64,000 nt of DNA from Variovorax sp. PAMC26660. GTDB lineage: Bacteria; Pseudomonadota; Gammaproteobacteria; Burkholderiales; Burkholderiaceae_C. The notes under the pieces were generated by a model. That model was given only the letters and a program-made list of their open reading frames with translations, did no database searches and was not told where the DNA came from. This document shows positions 25,717 to 33,956 of this stretch, piece after piece; position 1 is the stretch's first letter; every line of letters begins with the position of its first letter. The stretch covers positions 496,001 to 560,000 of the forward strand of contig NZ_CP060295.1 in NCBI RefSeq assembly GCF_014302995.1, written 5' to 3'. The position numbers and the translations under genes are program-made.

Positions 25717-26946
25717 TTACTTCTTCAGCAGGGCATCGTTGGCGGCCACATCCTTCATGCGCACGGTGCCGGCGCTCTTCTGATCGTCGGCACTGGCGAA
25801 GACCACGCGGCCGGCCTTGACCTCGCCGAACACCGGAATGTTGGCGGTGATGGCGTCATGGTCGGTCTTGGTGAAGGGCTTGTTGTAGGTCGTCACCACG
25901 CCTTCGACCGGTGCCTGCAGGTCTTCGAGCGCGGCCTTGATCTTCGGACCGTCGGTGCTGCCGGCCTGCTTGATCGCAGCAGCGAGCAGGTAGATGGAGT
26001 CGTAGCCCTGCGCCGCCGACACCGGCGAATCCATGCGGTTGTTCTTCGGCTTGAACTTGCCGACGAAGGCCTCGATGAACGCCTTGCGCTTGGGCGTGGT
26101 CGGCTCCTGGATGAAGGTCTGCGGCATGCGCGCGCCGTCACCGCCGGGGCCGGCGTTGTCGATGAAGTTGGCCATGGCCAGGGTCCAGCTGCCGATGATC
26201 GGCACCTTCCAGCCCAGCTTGGTCATGCCGTTGGCGATCTGGGCCAGCTCGGGGCCGATGCCGTAGGTGAGCACGGCCTCGGCGCCGGCTTCCTTCGACT
26301 TCAGCAACTGGGCCGTCATGTCGACGTCCTTGATGTTGAACTTCTCGACCGCCACGGCCGTGATGCCCTTGTTCTTGAGCGCGCGCTCCAGATCCTCGCG
26401 GCCGAGCTGGCCGTAGTTGGTGGAGTCGGCCAGGATCGCGACCTTCTTGTAGCCGCGGCGCGTGATGGCCTCTTCCACGATCATCGGCGCCTGAATGCTG
26501 TCGTGCGCGGCATTGCGGAAGACGTAGTTCTCAGGCTCCTTGTCGAACTGGTGCGTGATGACCGAGCCGGTTGCCACGTTGTTGAGCACCGGAATCTTCG
26601 CCTCCTGGAAGAAGCGCTGCGAGGCCAGCGCCACGCCGGTGTTGATGTAGCCCACGGCGGCCACGACCTTTTCCTTGTTGACGAACTCCTGGGCAATCTG
26701 CACGCCGCGTTCGTTCTTGGCTTCGTCGTCGCGTTCGACCAACTGGATCTGGCGGCCCAGCACACCGCCGGACTTGTTGATTTCTTCGGCGGCCAGCCGC
26801 ACGCCGTCGCGCATGCTCACGCCCATCGAGGACGAGCCGCCGGTGAAGGGACCGTCCACGCCGATCTTGATCGGATCGGCCGCGAAGGCGGCGACCGAAA
26901 GGGCGAGCGCGCTGGTCAGGGCCAGCAGCTTGAATCGGAATTGCAT
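25717..26946 (-). CDS. livK: periplasmic branched-chain amino-acid-type substrate-binding protein
   Basis: A 409-residue type I periplasmic binding protein (Peripla_BP_6). The signal peptide is MQFRFKLLALTSALALSVAAFA, and the mature part starts ADPIKIGVDGPFTGGSSSMG with the usual AAEEINKSGGVLGRQIQLVERDD. GGAGA lies eight bases before the ATG. It heads the liv operon. The real ligand may be another small hydrophobic or aromatic compound, since this family is diverse in Variovorax-type bacteria. Confidence 0.92.
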   Translation of the reverse strand: MQFRFKLLALTSALALSVAAFAADPIKIGVDGPFTGGSSSMGVSMRDGVRLAAEEINKSGGVLGRQIQLVERDDEAKNERGVQIAQEFVNKEKVVAAVGYINTGVALASQRFFQEAKIPVLNNVATGSVITHQFDKEPENYVFRNAAHDSIQAPMIVEEAITRRGYKKVAILADSTNYGQLGREDLERALKNKGITAVAVEKFNIKDVDMTAQLLKSKEAGAEAVLTYGIGPELAQIANGMTKLGWKVPIIGSWTLAMANFIDNAGPGGDGARMPQTFIQEPTTPKRKAFIEAFVGKFKPKNNRMDSPVSAAQGYDSIYLLAAAIKQAGSTDGPKIKAALEDLQAPVEGVVTTYNKPFTKTDHDAITANIPVFGEVKAGRVVFASADDQKSAGTVRMKDVAANDALLKK

Positions 26947-27105
26947 GGAAAGGTCTCCAACGATGTTGTGAAGGTCTGGGTCGGACCGAAAGGGACGACG
27001 CGCAAGTGCGAAGCCTGCAAAACATAGTCGATAAACCGTTCGGCGCCCAGAGAGTGACAACCCTAGCCGGACCTGTTCCGAGGGAGACCTCCCCCACGCC
27101 GGGAG

Positions 27106-27897
27106 TCAGACGGGCGCGTAGGCGCCTGTGCCTCCCGGCCAAGCCGTCAGCACTTCATATCCCTCGGGTGTGACAGCCACCATGTGTTCCCACTGGGCGG
27201 ACAGAGACCTGTCCTTCGTCACGACCGTCCACCCGTCGGGCAATTGCCGGGTTTCGCGTTGGCCTGCGTTGAGCATCGGCTCGATGGTGAAGACCATCCC
27301 CGGCTCCAGCTTGAGACCTTCCCCACGCCGCCCGTAGTGCAGCACTTGCAGTTCTTCGTGATAGACCTGACCAATGCCGTGCCCGCAGTATTCGCGCACC
27401 ACGCTGAAATGCTCCCGCTGGGCAACCGACTGGATGGCATGGCCGATATCGCCCAGCGTCGCTCCAGGCTTGACCTGGTGGATTCCGGCCAGCATGGCTT
27501 CGTACGTTGTCTCCACCAGGCGCCGCGCCAACACGCTGGGGGTGCCGACGAAGTACATGCGGCTGGTGTCGCCGAACCAGCCATCCTTGATGACGGCGAC
27601 ATCGATGTTGACGATGTCGCCCTTCTTCAGAATCTTGTCGGGTGAAGGGAGGCCGTGGCAAACCACCTGATTGACAGAAGTGAGGATGGTCTTGGGATAT
27701 CCGAGATACCCCACGTTGGCTGGAATGGCGCCCTGCACTTTCACGATGTGCTCGTGGCAGATCTGGTCGAGCGTCTCCGTGCTCACCCCCGGCACGACGT
27801 AGGGCTCGATCATGCTGAGAACCTCCGCGGCAAGCCCGCCGGCCCGCCGCGCCATTTCGATGTCCTCTGCGGACTTGATGGAAATGTCGCGAGCCAT
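27106..27897 (-). CDS. map: type I methionine aminopeptidase
   Basis: Cytosolic metallo-enzyme that removes N-terminal methionine from new proteins. The 263 residues carry the five metal ligands in order within DIVNIDVAVIKDGWFGDTSRM (two Asp), CGHGIGQVYHEE (His), FTIEPML (Glu) and SAQWEHMVAV (Glu). Substrate-pocket His is in VVCHGLPS. Its ATG shares one base with the stop of the ParD-like gene (TGATG), so the two are translationally coupled. The housekeeping map of proteobacteria normally sits near rpsB; this is probably an extra copy (inference). Confidence 0.94.
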   Translation of the reverse strand: MARDISIKSAEDIEMARRAGGLAAEVLSMIEPYVVPGVSTETLDQICHEHIVKVQGAIPANVGYLGYPKTILTSVNQVVCHGLPSPDKILKKGDIVNIDVAVIKDGWFGDTSRMYFVGTPSVLARRLVETTYEAMLAGIHQVKPGATLGDIGHAIQSVAQREHFSVVREYCGHGIGQVYHEELQVLHYGRRGEGLKLEPGMVFTIEPMLNAGQRETRQLPDGWTVVTKDRSLSAQWEHMVAVTPEGYEVLTAWPGGTGAYAPV

Positions 27898-28154
27898 CAG
27901 CGTTTTCCGGTTGCCGATGCGCGCGGCTTGCCAGAAGACTGGGCTGTTGCAGCCGCAGCGATGTCCAGCCCGCCCGAGAGTTCAGCCTGTATCAACAGTT
28001 GGCAGACCTCCCGGTAATCCAGCTCCGGGTGCATCTCGGTCAGCATGCCGACCCGCATCCAGTGCTCGGCTTGCGCGTTGATGGACCTGCTGAGGGCGTT
28101 CCCCGCCACTCGCAGGTTCTCGTGCATGAGGTCTGAAATTTTTACGATGCCCAT
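27897..28154 (-). CDS. ParD-like antitoxin-family protein
   Basis: An 85-residue protein starting MGIVKISDLMHENLRVAGNALSRSINAQAEHWMRVG, which matches the ParD-like family (PF11903), a ribbon-helix-helix type related to antitoxins. No ParE toxin follows; instead it overlaps a methionine aminopeptidase gene. The C-terminal 20 residues are low complexity. ATG 28154 is used; a TTG two codons upstream is possible. An AT-rich inverted repeat just upstream (28175-28193) could be its own operator. Role: probably transcriptional autoregulation; toxin-antitoxin function is doubtful. Confidence 0.78.
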   Translation of the reverse strand: MGIVKISDLMHENLRVAGNALSRSINAQAEHWMRVGMLTEMHPELDYREVCQLLIQAELSGGLDIAAAATAQSSGKPRASATGKR

Positions 28155-28174
28155 TTGCAATCTCTATATGAAAC

Positions 28175-28193
28175 GTATATCAATTATATATAC
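28175..28193. promoter_or_regulatory. inverted repeat upstream of the ParD-like/map pair
   Basis: GTATAT (28175-28180) and ATATAC (28188-28193) form a perfect inverted repeat, in a very AT-rich stretch (28155-28205), 21 bases before the ParD-like start. Ribbon-helix-helix proteins bind such short palindromes, so this is a candidate operator overlapping the promoter. Confidence 0.45.
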
Positions 28194-28368
28194 ATCATAT
28201 GGTCGAGCGGGATCTGGGCAGATGAGGTCCCCAAGGCCGCTGCGGGTCACAGTGCAGCCGCCGGGACTTCAACTACAGTCGGCCATCGGCACTCGCTCGA
28301 TTCGCGAACCCAGACAGGATGCAGAGCCCTTCTGGTCGCCGACCGAGGCCCCAATAGCTTGGAGAACC

Positions 28369-28665
28369 ATGAGAATCATTCGTTGGTCTGCTGCACTCGC
28401 ATCATTGGCACTTGCCGGCTGCTTCGCTTCCAAGCCCGTCGAGGTCCGCATCACCCCGACTGCCTATCAAGTAGGCGACGTCAGATCTGAGCTCGCCACG
28501 CCTGTGGTGGATGAAGTGGTGCGCAGCAAGCCGAGCAGGGTTCTGATTGCGGCTTGCCGGGCCACGCCCCCGCCGAAAATCATTCAGTTCGAACAAGAGC
28601 TGAGAGCTCGGCATCAGGTCGAACTCGCGCTGACACTGTTGGACGAGGGATGCCCGTCTGCCTAG
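28369..28665 (+). CDS. small lipoprotein, hypothetical
   Basis: A 98-residue protein with a clear lipoprotein signal: MRIIRWSAALASLALAGCF, lipobox LAGC with Cys18. GGAGAACC stands directly before the ATG. The mature part has two further Cys (residues 63 and 95) and no known domain. It is followed after 29 bases by an acetyltransferase gene on the same strand. Confidence 0.75.
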   Translation: MRIIRWSAALASLALAGCFASKPVEVRITPTAYQVGDVRSELATPVVDEVVRSKPSRVLIAACRATPPPKIIQFEQELRARHQVELALTLLDEGCPSA

Positions 28666-28694
28666 CCGCTTTCGGCGGCCGATTCAACCGATCC

Positions 28695-29120
28695 ATGCAC
28701 ACGACAGATATACACGTCTGCGACGACATTGATCCAGCATTCGCAGCCTTGCTCGAGCAAGGGCTCAATGGTTTCAACGATGTCGCGGTGGGGTATGGCG
28801 ACAGAACGCCACTTGCCGTCGTCCTGTCCGACGCACAGACACACCAGCCCATCGGTGGTGCTGTCGGACGATCATCGCTGGGGTTGCTTTTTCTTGACCT
28901 CTTCTACCTTCCTGCAACGCTCAGAGGTCGCGGTCTGGGTTCGGAGATTCTGCGGAAATTCGAAACCGAGGGTCAAAGACGCGGTTGCGTTTCAGCGGTT
29001 CTCTACACCATCAGTTTTCAAGCGCCGGAGTTCTACAAGCGCCATGGGTGGAAGGTGTTTGGCGAGATTCCATGCGCGCCGACCGGAACAAGCCGCATAT
29101 TTTTGACGAAGACGCTGTGA
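28695..29120 (+). CDS. GNAT family N-acetyltransferase
   Basis: A 141-residue acetyltransferase. The acetyl-CoA-binding segment is LFYLPATLRGRGLGSEILRKFE (residues about 69-90, R-G-R-G-L-G), and the C-terminal region SFQAPEFYKRHGWKVFGEI is the usual GNAT 'a..fYek.GF' motif. The lipoprotein gene precedes it on the same strand. The substrate is unknown. Confidence 0.85.
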   Translation: MHTTDIHVCDDIDPAFAALLEQGLNGFNDVAVGYGDRTPLAVVLSDAQTHQPIGGAVGRSSLGLLFLDLFYLPATLRGRGLGSEILRKFETEGQRRGCVSAVLYTISFQAPEFYKRHGWKVFGEIPCAPTGTSRIFLTKTL

Positions 29121-29206
29121 CGTCTTGCGGACAGGAGCGGCGAATGGGCATGGAAGGCTCGGAATGAGATGAGGGCCTGAAGTTGAGAGTCGGATCGAGC
29201 GCGGAG

Positions 29207-29644
29207 TCAGGCGTCGCTGTTGAGAGGCTTGTGGCGTTGCTCGGCATATGCCTTGAGCGACTGCATGGTTCGAGGAAGCCCCTCGCGAACCTGCCTGGCA
29301 ACGCCCGGCCCGAACAGAAAGGCAAGGGCACCTGTGAACCACACGCGGTGAGCCACCTCCGACCCGCCGGCTACCGCAGACACCGTGTGCTCGAAGTGCA
29401 TGCGAAACAGAGGGATGTAACCCTCTACGGTGAACGATCGGCCCTCGGTACGCTCCGTGACAGCCATCGGCACGCCCATGCCTTTGCGGGGAGAAATCCG
29501 GCCCCTTGTACCAACCGCGAATGGCCCATTGAGTCGGGCTTGCTTTGTGTCCGGGTCCCAAAGATGCCATCGGTCGACCTCGCTCCAAATATGGTCGATG
29601 ACCGTGGGCGGGACTGCGATGTGGATGCGTTCTTCGATATGCAT
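29207..29644 (-). CDS. SRPBCC (START/Bet v1-like) family protein
   Basis: A 145-residue protein of the polyketide cyclase/dehydrase-like SRPBCC fold: MHIEERIHIAVPPTVIDHIWSEVDRWHLWDPDTKQA is the typical opening ('i.ap.e.vw..vsd...w..wdp'), and the end holds a long helix (REGLPRTMQSLKAYAEQ). Such proteins bind hydrophobic ligands; the ligand cannot be told. The start at 29644 has only a weak ribosome-binding site. It converges on the acetyltransferase at 28695. Confidence 0.8.
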   Translation of the reverse strand: MHIEERIHIAVPPTVIDHIWSEVDRWHLWDPDTKQARLNGPFAVGTRGRISPRKGMGVPMAVTERTEGRSFTVEGYIPLFRMHFEHTVSAVAGGSEVAHRVWFTGALAFLFGPGVARQVREGLPRTMQSLKAYAEQRHKPLNSDA

Positions 29645-29840
29645 AGGATGGATGAAGCTTGTTGCGAAGCCTAGCGGAATGCCTCCCGCAGAACCCGAGT
29701 AGTACGCTAGGCGAGGCGGGATATTCCGGACATGGCTCGGCACATGCGATGAGATTTCCGTCGGCCAATGCGCGCTCGTCCGCTCGGCTACCATCCTGAC
29801 GATTCATTCTTCCCCCCTCACAAGCAAACGACTCGAGGAC

Positions 29841-30197
29841 ATGCTCACCGCGCTCTACTACCTGCTGATGCTCTTGCTCGGATTTGCCTGGTACAAATTC
29901 GGGCAAAACCTACTCCGGAAGGGTTATCGCGATGAGAACGACCAACGCACCGAAGGACTTGTGGGGCCGGTGGGAATGCTCGTGATTGCTGCCGTGGCCT
30001 GCTACCTCTTGTTCGCGTTGTTGCGCGCGCTGGTTCGGGGTGAGGTGCCATGCATCGGCAAGGGTTGCAAGATGCACGTCTACACACTGGCGGCAAATGC
30101 GGGCGATTACTGGGCCAACATGTTTTACCTCGCGTGGATGGTGCTTGGCCTGGGCTATGCGGTGTATGTGACGCTCAAGATTTGGTTCCGGCAGTAA
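29841..30197 (+). CDS. hypothetical membrane protein
   Basis: A 118-residue protein with three hydrophobic segments (residues about 2-16, 43-65 and 88-113) and a short loop with two Cys (PCIGKGCKMH, residues about 71-80). GAGGAC precedes the ATG. No family is recognised; the Cys pair faces one side of the membrane and could form a disulfide. Confidence 0.72.
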   Translation: MLTALYYLLMLLLGFAWYKFGQNLLRKGYRDENDQRTEGLVGPVGMLVIAAVACYLLFALLRALVRGEVPCIGKGCKMHVYTLAANAGDYWANMFYLAWMVLGLGYAVYVTLKIWFRQ

Positions 30198-30252
30198 GGC
30201 TGTCGGAGCGGGTCAGCACCTGAAAGACGGCCGACGGCCCATGAGCGGTGGG

Positions 30253-30606
30253 TCAGGGCTTGCTGCCAGTCGCCTTGGTGGCTTGAGTCATGACGGTCGC
30301 CCATGCACCGTCAATGCGCTTCCAAACCTCCACCACCCACAGCCCGCCGCTGAAAAAGCGAGTGATCACAAGATCGCCTTGCTGTTCGTGTTGCTCGCGT
30401 TCGCGCGGGACATAGGGCCGCTGCTTCTGCGTTTGGAGGTTGCCCATCCGTTCGGTCCGAGACATGAACTGGCCGTTCTGCTGGACAGTCGTGAAGTTGC
30501 TCGCGGTGTATCTACCCCATTGCGCCGAATCGACTGCATAAAAGGCTTCGTCGCGTTCACGCATGGCGACCTGAAGGTCGAGAGGGAGCGTGGTCGTGTC
30601 GGTCAT
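30253..30606 (-). CDS. DUF4440/NTF2-like protein
   Basis: A 117-residue NTF2-like protein. It starts with a helix (LQVAMRERDEAFYAVDSAQWGRYTASNFTTV) and ends with the strand FFSGGLWVVEVWKRIDGAWATVMTQATKAT, which is the 'r.t.vw.k.dG.Wk.v..q.t' pattern of DUF4440. The ATG at 30606 is used. It faces the membrane-protein gene at 29841. Function unknown. Confidence 0.8.
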   Translation of the reverse strand: MTDTTTLPLDLQVAMRERDEAFYAVDSAQWGRYTASNFTTVQQNGQFMSRTERMGNLQTQKQRPYVPREREQHEQQGDLVITRFFSGGLWVVEVWKRIDGAWATVMTQATKATGSKP

Positions 30607-30891
30607 GGAAACACTGTAGCAAACGCTTCCGGCCGCGGGCGGCATGGGCGCTGTCAGCGAATTTTCCCGACTCGACAAGAGCCGATCACCCCCGCCGATC
30701 AGGCGGGCACGCGGATCGAGTGGCCGTAACCGGACAGTCGCGCGACCGGCTACAGTCGGCCAGAGGATGACAGTTCGCAGCCACGAACGGGCAATTCGCT
30801 CGAGCCTGCATGTCGCCTCGAATGCCGCATCAGAGCAAAGCTCTTGGGCTTTGCATGAACAGCACTCTCTCAACCCACGAAGAAGACCGAC

Positions 30892-31101
30892 ATGACCGAG
30901 ACAGCCAAGGTAAAGGGACCCGCCTCCTACTTTCCCTCGATCGAAAAGACGTACGCCAAGCCCATCGCGCATTGGATGGCGATTCTTCAGGAAGCAGGCC
31001 CCCTGAAGCACATGGAGCTTGTCAACCAGCTCAAAGCCCAGCACCAGATCGGCCACGGGCACGCGAACGCCTTGGTTGCGGCATTTCTTGCGAAGAAGTA
31101 G
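30892..31101 (+). CDS. DUF4287 domain protein
   Basis: A 69-residue protein that matches DUF4287 across its length (ASYFPSIEKTYAKPIAHWMAIL, then HMELVNQLKAQHQIGHGHANALVAAFL). DUF4287 proteins are small helical proteins of unknown function, often single genes or fused to DUF5655. The 285 bases upstream (30607-30891) contain no other gene. Confidence 0.85.
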   Translation: MTETAKVKGPASYFPSIEKTYAKPIAHWMAILQEAGPLKHMELVNQLKAQHQIGHGHANALVAAFLAKK

Positions 31102-31220
31102 CACTCGCCCTGCGCGCAAGGAATGCGTGCTTTGGGTCAACAGCGGTGCGAATGGATGACAACCCAAGCGATCGGTTGAGGCGAAGAACGATCACAACAA
31201 GCACTCATCAAACTGAAGCC

Positions 31221-31682
31221 ATGCGAAATCTATCTACCTGTCTGTTGGCTGCCACTTCCTTCTTCCATCTGAGTGCCATGGCTCAACCAAGCCTGTGCGC
31301 GCCGAATGAAGTCACCGAATGGTCTTGTGCGGCCAAGAAGAAAATCTATTCTCTGTGCTCATCCAAGGACCTTGGAGCCAACGCAGGCTACATGCAGTAC
31401 CGCGCTGGCAGCGCTTCGAAGACGGAGTTTGTATTCCCCGAACGCCAGGCGCATCCAAAGGGAAACTTTCGTCTCGCACTGCAGGCGAAGGGCGTCACGT
31501 TGAGTTTCTCGAACGCCGGATACGAATACGCCATCTATGAATCGATGGAGGGATCAACCCTCATTGATGTCACCAAAAGCCAGGGAGCCCAGGTAGGTTC
31601 TGTGGCATGCAATTCGGCCACCGATACGCTCACGTTGACGAGCACGATGAAGCGCTTCGAGCTGCTGGGTATTTATCGATGA
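31221..31682 (+). CDS. exported hypothetical protein
   Basis: A 153-residue protein with a signal peptide (MRNLSTCLLAATSFFHLSAMAQ). The mature protein begins PSLCAPNEVTEWSCAAKKKIYSLCSSKDL, three Cys in a row that resembles small secreted lectin- or inhibitor-like proteins, and ends in a beta-rich segment. GC content is lower than in neighbours. No family is assigned. It ends 32 bases before the left direct repeat of the Hint cassette. Confidence 0.75.
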   Translation: MRNLSTCLLAATSFFHLSAMAQPSLCAPNEVTEWSCAAKKKIYSLCSSKDLGANAGYMQYRAGSASKTEFVFPERQAHPKGNFRLALQAKGVTLSFSNAGYEYAIYESMEGSTLIDVTKSQGAQVGSVACNSATDTLTLTSTMKRFELLGIYR

Positions 31683-31713
31683 GCGATCCGGCGAGGTCCG
31701 GCACATCCGGCAA

Positions 31714-31782
31714 GTCTTGCAGTCCAAAGGATGGAAGCGGCCGCAGTCGATCTGCCTTTTTTCGCTCGCGCTGTTGTGCTGT
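31714..31782 (+). repeat. left copy of a 69-bp direct repeat flanking the Hint cassette
   Basis: Begins gtcttgcagtccaaagga and ends ctgttgtgctgt. The same block, at roughly 87 percent identity by eye with one single-base gap, occurs at 33877-33944 in the same orientation. The two copies bracket exactly two genes. Confidence 0.85.
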
Positions 31783-31794
31783 GGCGACCTGGGC

Positions 31795-33342
31795 TTAGAG
31801 GCTTCCCTCTTTCCAAAGCACGATCAGCTCGATCGGCCAGAACTCGAACGGCACCATCATCACCGCCCGGGTCGATGGGTGGGTCAGGATGGGAAACAAA
31901 CCCGATGAGAGCACGCCATTCGGGATGTGTTTGCGAAAACCCATGAACGTCGCGGACTGCACCACCTTGTTGGAAAACACCTTGGGAAGTTCAAACCCCA
32001 TGGAGCGATCCATTTCATCCGTGACCAGCCTGGCCACCTCCTTCAGCTCCGGATCGGCGAAATCGATGTTCTTGAGCGAGAAGAATGTGTGGCCGATCAA
32101 CCGCAACTCTTGCGGGCGCGAGTCGAAGTAGCTGTCCGGCGAGTGCACCAGCAACGCCGGGCAGTTGGCTTCCCCGGGCTTGAACAACAACTGATTGGCT
32201 TGAACCAGAGCGCCCCAGACGATATGCCCCTCGGTGAGCAGCAGTGTCTGCCGCTCGAAAAATTCAGTCAGGCCGTCGGTTGGCTTCAACCATGGCGGCG
32301 TGGGCCCGAGCAGCGACGCCAGCGCGATGGAGTTCATATGCTGCTGCCGCAGCTCGTAGCTGGCGCGCAGCTTGTTGACGATGCGCTCCATTTCCGGCTC
32401 CGGTTGCACCGGCTTGACGAAGTGCGCGCCCGAACCAGCCAAGGGCTTTTCCAGCACCTTGCCCGCAACGAAGGATTCCCCTGTGTTGGTGATGCCGTGG
32501 TAGGCCCACAGAACGGGCGGATTCCCCCAGTTCAAAGCGTCGCACACCGTTTCTCCCGGCAGCAGGTATTCCACCTTCTGGCCATACCAATCCTTGAACT
32601 GGTCTGCCGTGTAGAAATCGCCCGTCACGCTGCTCAACTGCCATGCGGCATCCTGGGGGATGTACCCGCCGAACCTGGTGATCTGGATCTTGTGCGGGGA
32701 GATGTTCTTGATGCTGGTCGAATAGCAGTAATAACGACCGTCGGCCCGCTGATCGCTCGCGCCGTAGGAGATCTCGATGAACTGCTTGCCACGCTCCAAC
32801 TGGTTGAGCGTCAGCGAGGTATCGGCAGCCAGCTTGCTCTGCAGCTGCTTCAGGATGTCCGGCGGCAAGCTGTGCCAATCGGATTTATTGACCCACTCGG
32901 TGTGCAGCAGCTGCCCCCTGGGGTCGCAAACGTAGAAGCACTTCACGTCGGTGATAAGGCCCGACACGGCGTAACGCTGGGTCGGTGGCGCCAGCAGCTT
33001 GACCTGGCCGTCGTTGACCTCCGCGACCTGCACCCATCGCGGCGTCGCACCCGACATGTTGGGCACAAAGATGCGATTGCCGCCGTGGCGGGAAAACTCC
33101 TGCAGCCGCTCCTGGGCCGGCGTCAGCGTGCGGGACTTGACTTCGTCCATGAGCTTGTTGATCTCGTAGAAAGCCAGGATCGAGTCGCCGCCTTCCTTCC
33201 CGTATCTGAATTGCTTGATGACCTTGTTGTGCGGAAAGACGAGATCTTTTCTGTCCAGCGCTATGCAAAGCATGTTTTCGTGGGTTGCCCAGTGCCCTCC
33301 AAGACTGCGAATGGTGCACTCGCCCAGGAAGGCGCCAATCAA
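31795..33342 (-). CDS. unknown 515-residue protein of the Hint cassette
   Basis: A cytosolic-looking protein with no signal peptide and no recognised family. Visible blocks: an N-terminal part (HENMLCIALDRKDLVFPHNK..., residues about 23-150), a central beta-sandwich-like block (YYCYSTSIKNISPHKIQI...VLWAYHGITNTGESFVAG, about 190-290) and a C-terminal alpha/beta block (about 330-515; PALLVHSPDSYFD, LIGHTFFSL). The best start is TTG at 33342, which overlaps the stop of the Hint gene as TTGA with GGAAGG 11 bases before; the first internal ATG is 25 codons later. Overlap implies the two proteins are made together. Confidence 0.7.
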   Translation of the reverse strand: MIGAFLGECTIRSLGGHWATHENMLCIALDRKDLVFPHNKVIKQFRYGKEGGDSILAFYEINKLMDEVKSRTLTPAQERLQEFSRHGGNRIFVPNMSGATPRWVQVAEVNDGQVKLLAPPTQRYAVSGLITDVKCFYVCDPRGQLLHTEWVNKSDWHSLPPDILKQLQSKLAADTSLTLNQLERGKQFIEISYGASDQRADGRYYCYSTSIKNISPHKIQITRFGGYIPQDAAWQLSSVTGDFYTADQFKDWYGQKVEYLLPGETVCDALNWGNPPVLWAYHGITNTGESFVAGKVLEKPLAGSGAHFVKPVQPEPEMERIVNKLRASYELRQQHMNSIALASLLGPTPPWLKPTDGLTEFFERQTLLLTEGHIVWGALVQANQLLFKPGEANCPALLVHSPDSYFDSRPQELRLIGHTFFSLKNIDFADPELKEVARLVTDEMDRSMGFELPKVFSNKVVQSATFMGFRKHIPNGVLSSGLFPILTHPSTRAVMMVPFEFWPIELIVLWKEGSL

Positions 33343-33866
33343 ATGGATGGCGCCCTTCCACCGGTCATCGGTGGGTCGCAGCCAACCCAGGCTCCCAGCA
33401 GTTCGACGTAGTAGCCATTGCCCTCCTCCACCTCCAGGCGATAGGCGCGCGCAGGTTGAGCGCTGGCCTGTACCTCCTGCACCATGGCATTGCCGTTGAA
33501 GCTGAGCATCAGGGCCTGCCCGGTGCCGAGCTGGCTGGCAGCCAGCCAACCCGACGACTGAGTCCAGATCGGCTGGCTTGGAGCGACAAGCAGGGTGTCC
33601 TTGATGCCGTCGGCAAAGTTCTGCAAGGTGACGCGCACCATCGATTGCACCTCGACGCTCGTCATGAGCGTCACCCGCCGGTATTGGTACTCGCCGTGAT
33701 GGCGGCGACGCGGAGGCGGAGGCCGCTGTTCCGCGTGCGTGAGAACCCAATCCCCCGCACGAATGTCCTCGATGGGTTGCAGGCCTTGCTTCGTGTGTAT
33801 TCGTGTCCCACTGGCGAATCCCGATTCGGGGGCCGGCGTCAGGGTGGGCAATGGCGTGGTGAGCAT
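33339..33866 (-). CDS. Hint (intein/hedgehog-like) domain protein, catalytic residues missing
   Basis: A 175-residue protein that is almost entirely one Hint domain: block A FASGTRIHTKQGLQPIEDIRAGDWVLT (residues 17-43), block B TLLVAPSQPIW (91-101) with GWLAASQLGTGQALM after it, and a terminal YYVELLGAWVGCD (152-164). In active Hint domains block A begins with Cys, block B has the N-H-P type His and the end is H-N; here these are Gly16, Gln and G-C-D. It therefore should not self-splice or cleave. ATG 33866 is used; a TTG at 33890 is possible. Hint domains often sit in secreted toxins; here it is separate and overlaps the unknown 515-residue gene. Confidence 0.8.
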   Translation of the reverse strand: MLTTPLPTLTPAPESGFASGTRIHTKQGLQPIEDIRAGDWVLTHAEQRPPPPRRRHHGEYQYRRVTLMTSVEVQSMVRVTLQNFADGIKDTLLVAPSQPIWTQSSGWLAASQLGTGQALMLSFNGNAMVQEVQASAQPARAYRLEVEEGNGYYVELLGAWVGCDPPMTGGRAPSI

Positions 33867-33876
33867 GGAGAAATGC

Positions 33877-33944
33877 GTCTTGCAGTCCAAAGGATAGAAG
33901 CGGCCGCGGTCGACAAGCGTTTTTCGCGCGCGCTGTTGTGCTGT
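33877..33944 (+). repeat. right copy of the direct repeat flanking the Hint cassette
   Basis: Same orientation and nearly the same sequence as 31714-31782 (shared block gtcttgcagtccaaagga, then agcggccgc, then cgctgttgtgctgt). It lies 10 bases upstream of the Hint start and 12 bases from the stop of the DHFR-like gene. Confidence 0.85.
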
Positions 33945-33956
33945 CGCACTGTTCGA

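Noticed and set aside
27897..28154. A classic ParD-ParE toxin-antitoxin pair
   Set aside because: No ParE-like gene is adjacent on either side; the coupled gene is an intact methionine aminopeptidase.
31714..33944. Reading the Hint cassette as an integron gene cassette with attC sites
   Set aside because: The flanking repeats are direct and about 68 bp, but lack the paired RYYYAAC/GTTRRRY core sites and folded attC symmetry; no integrase is present.
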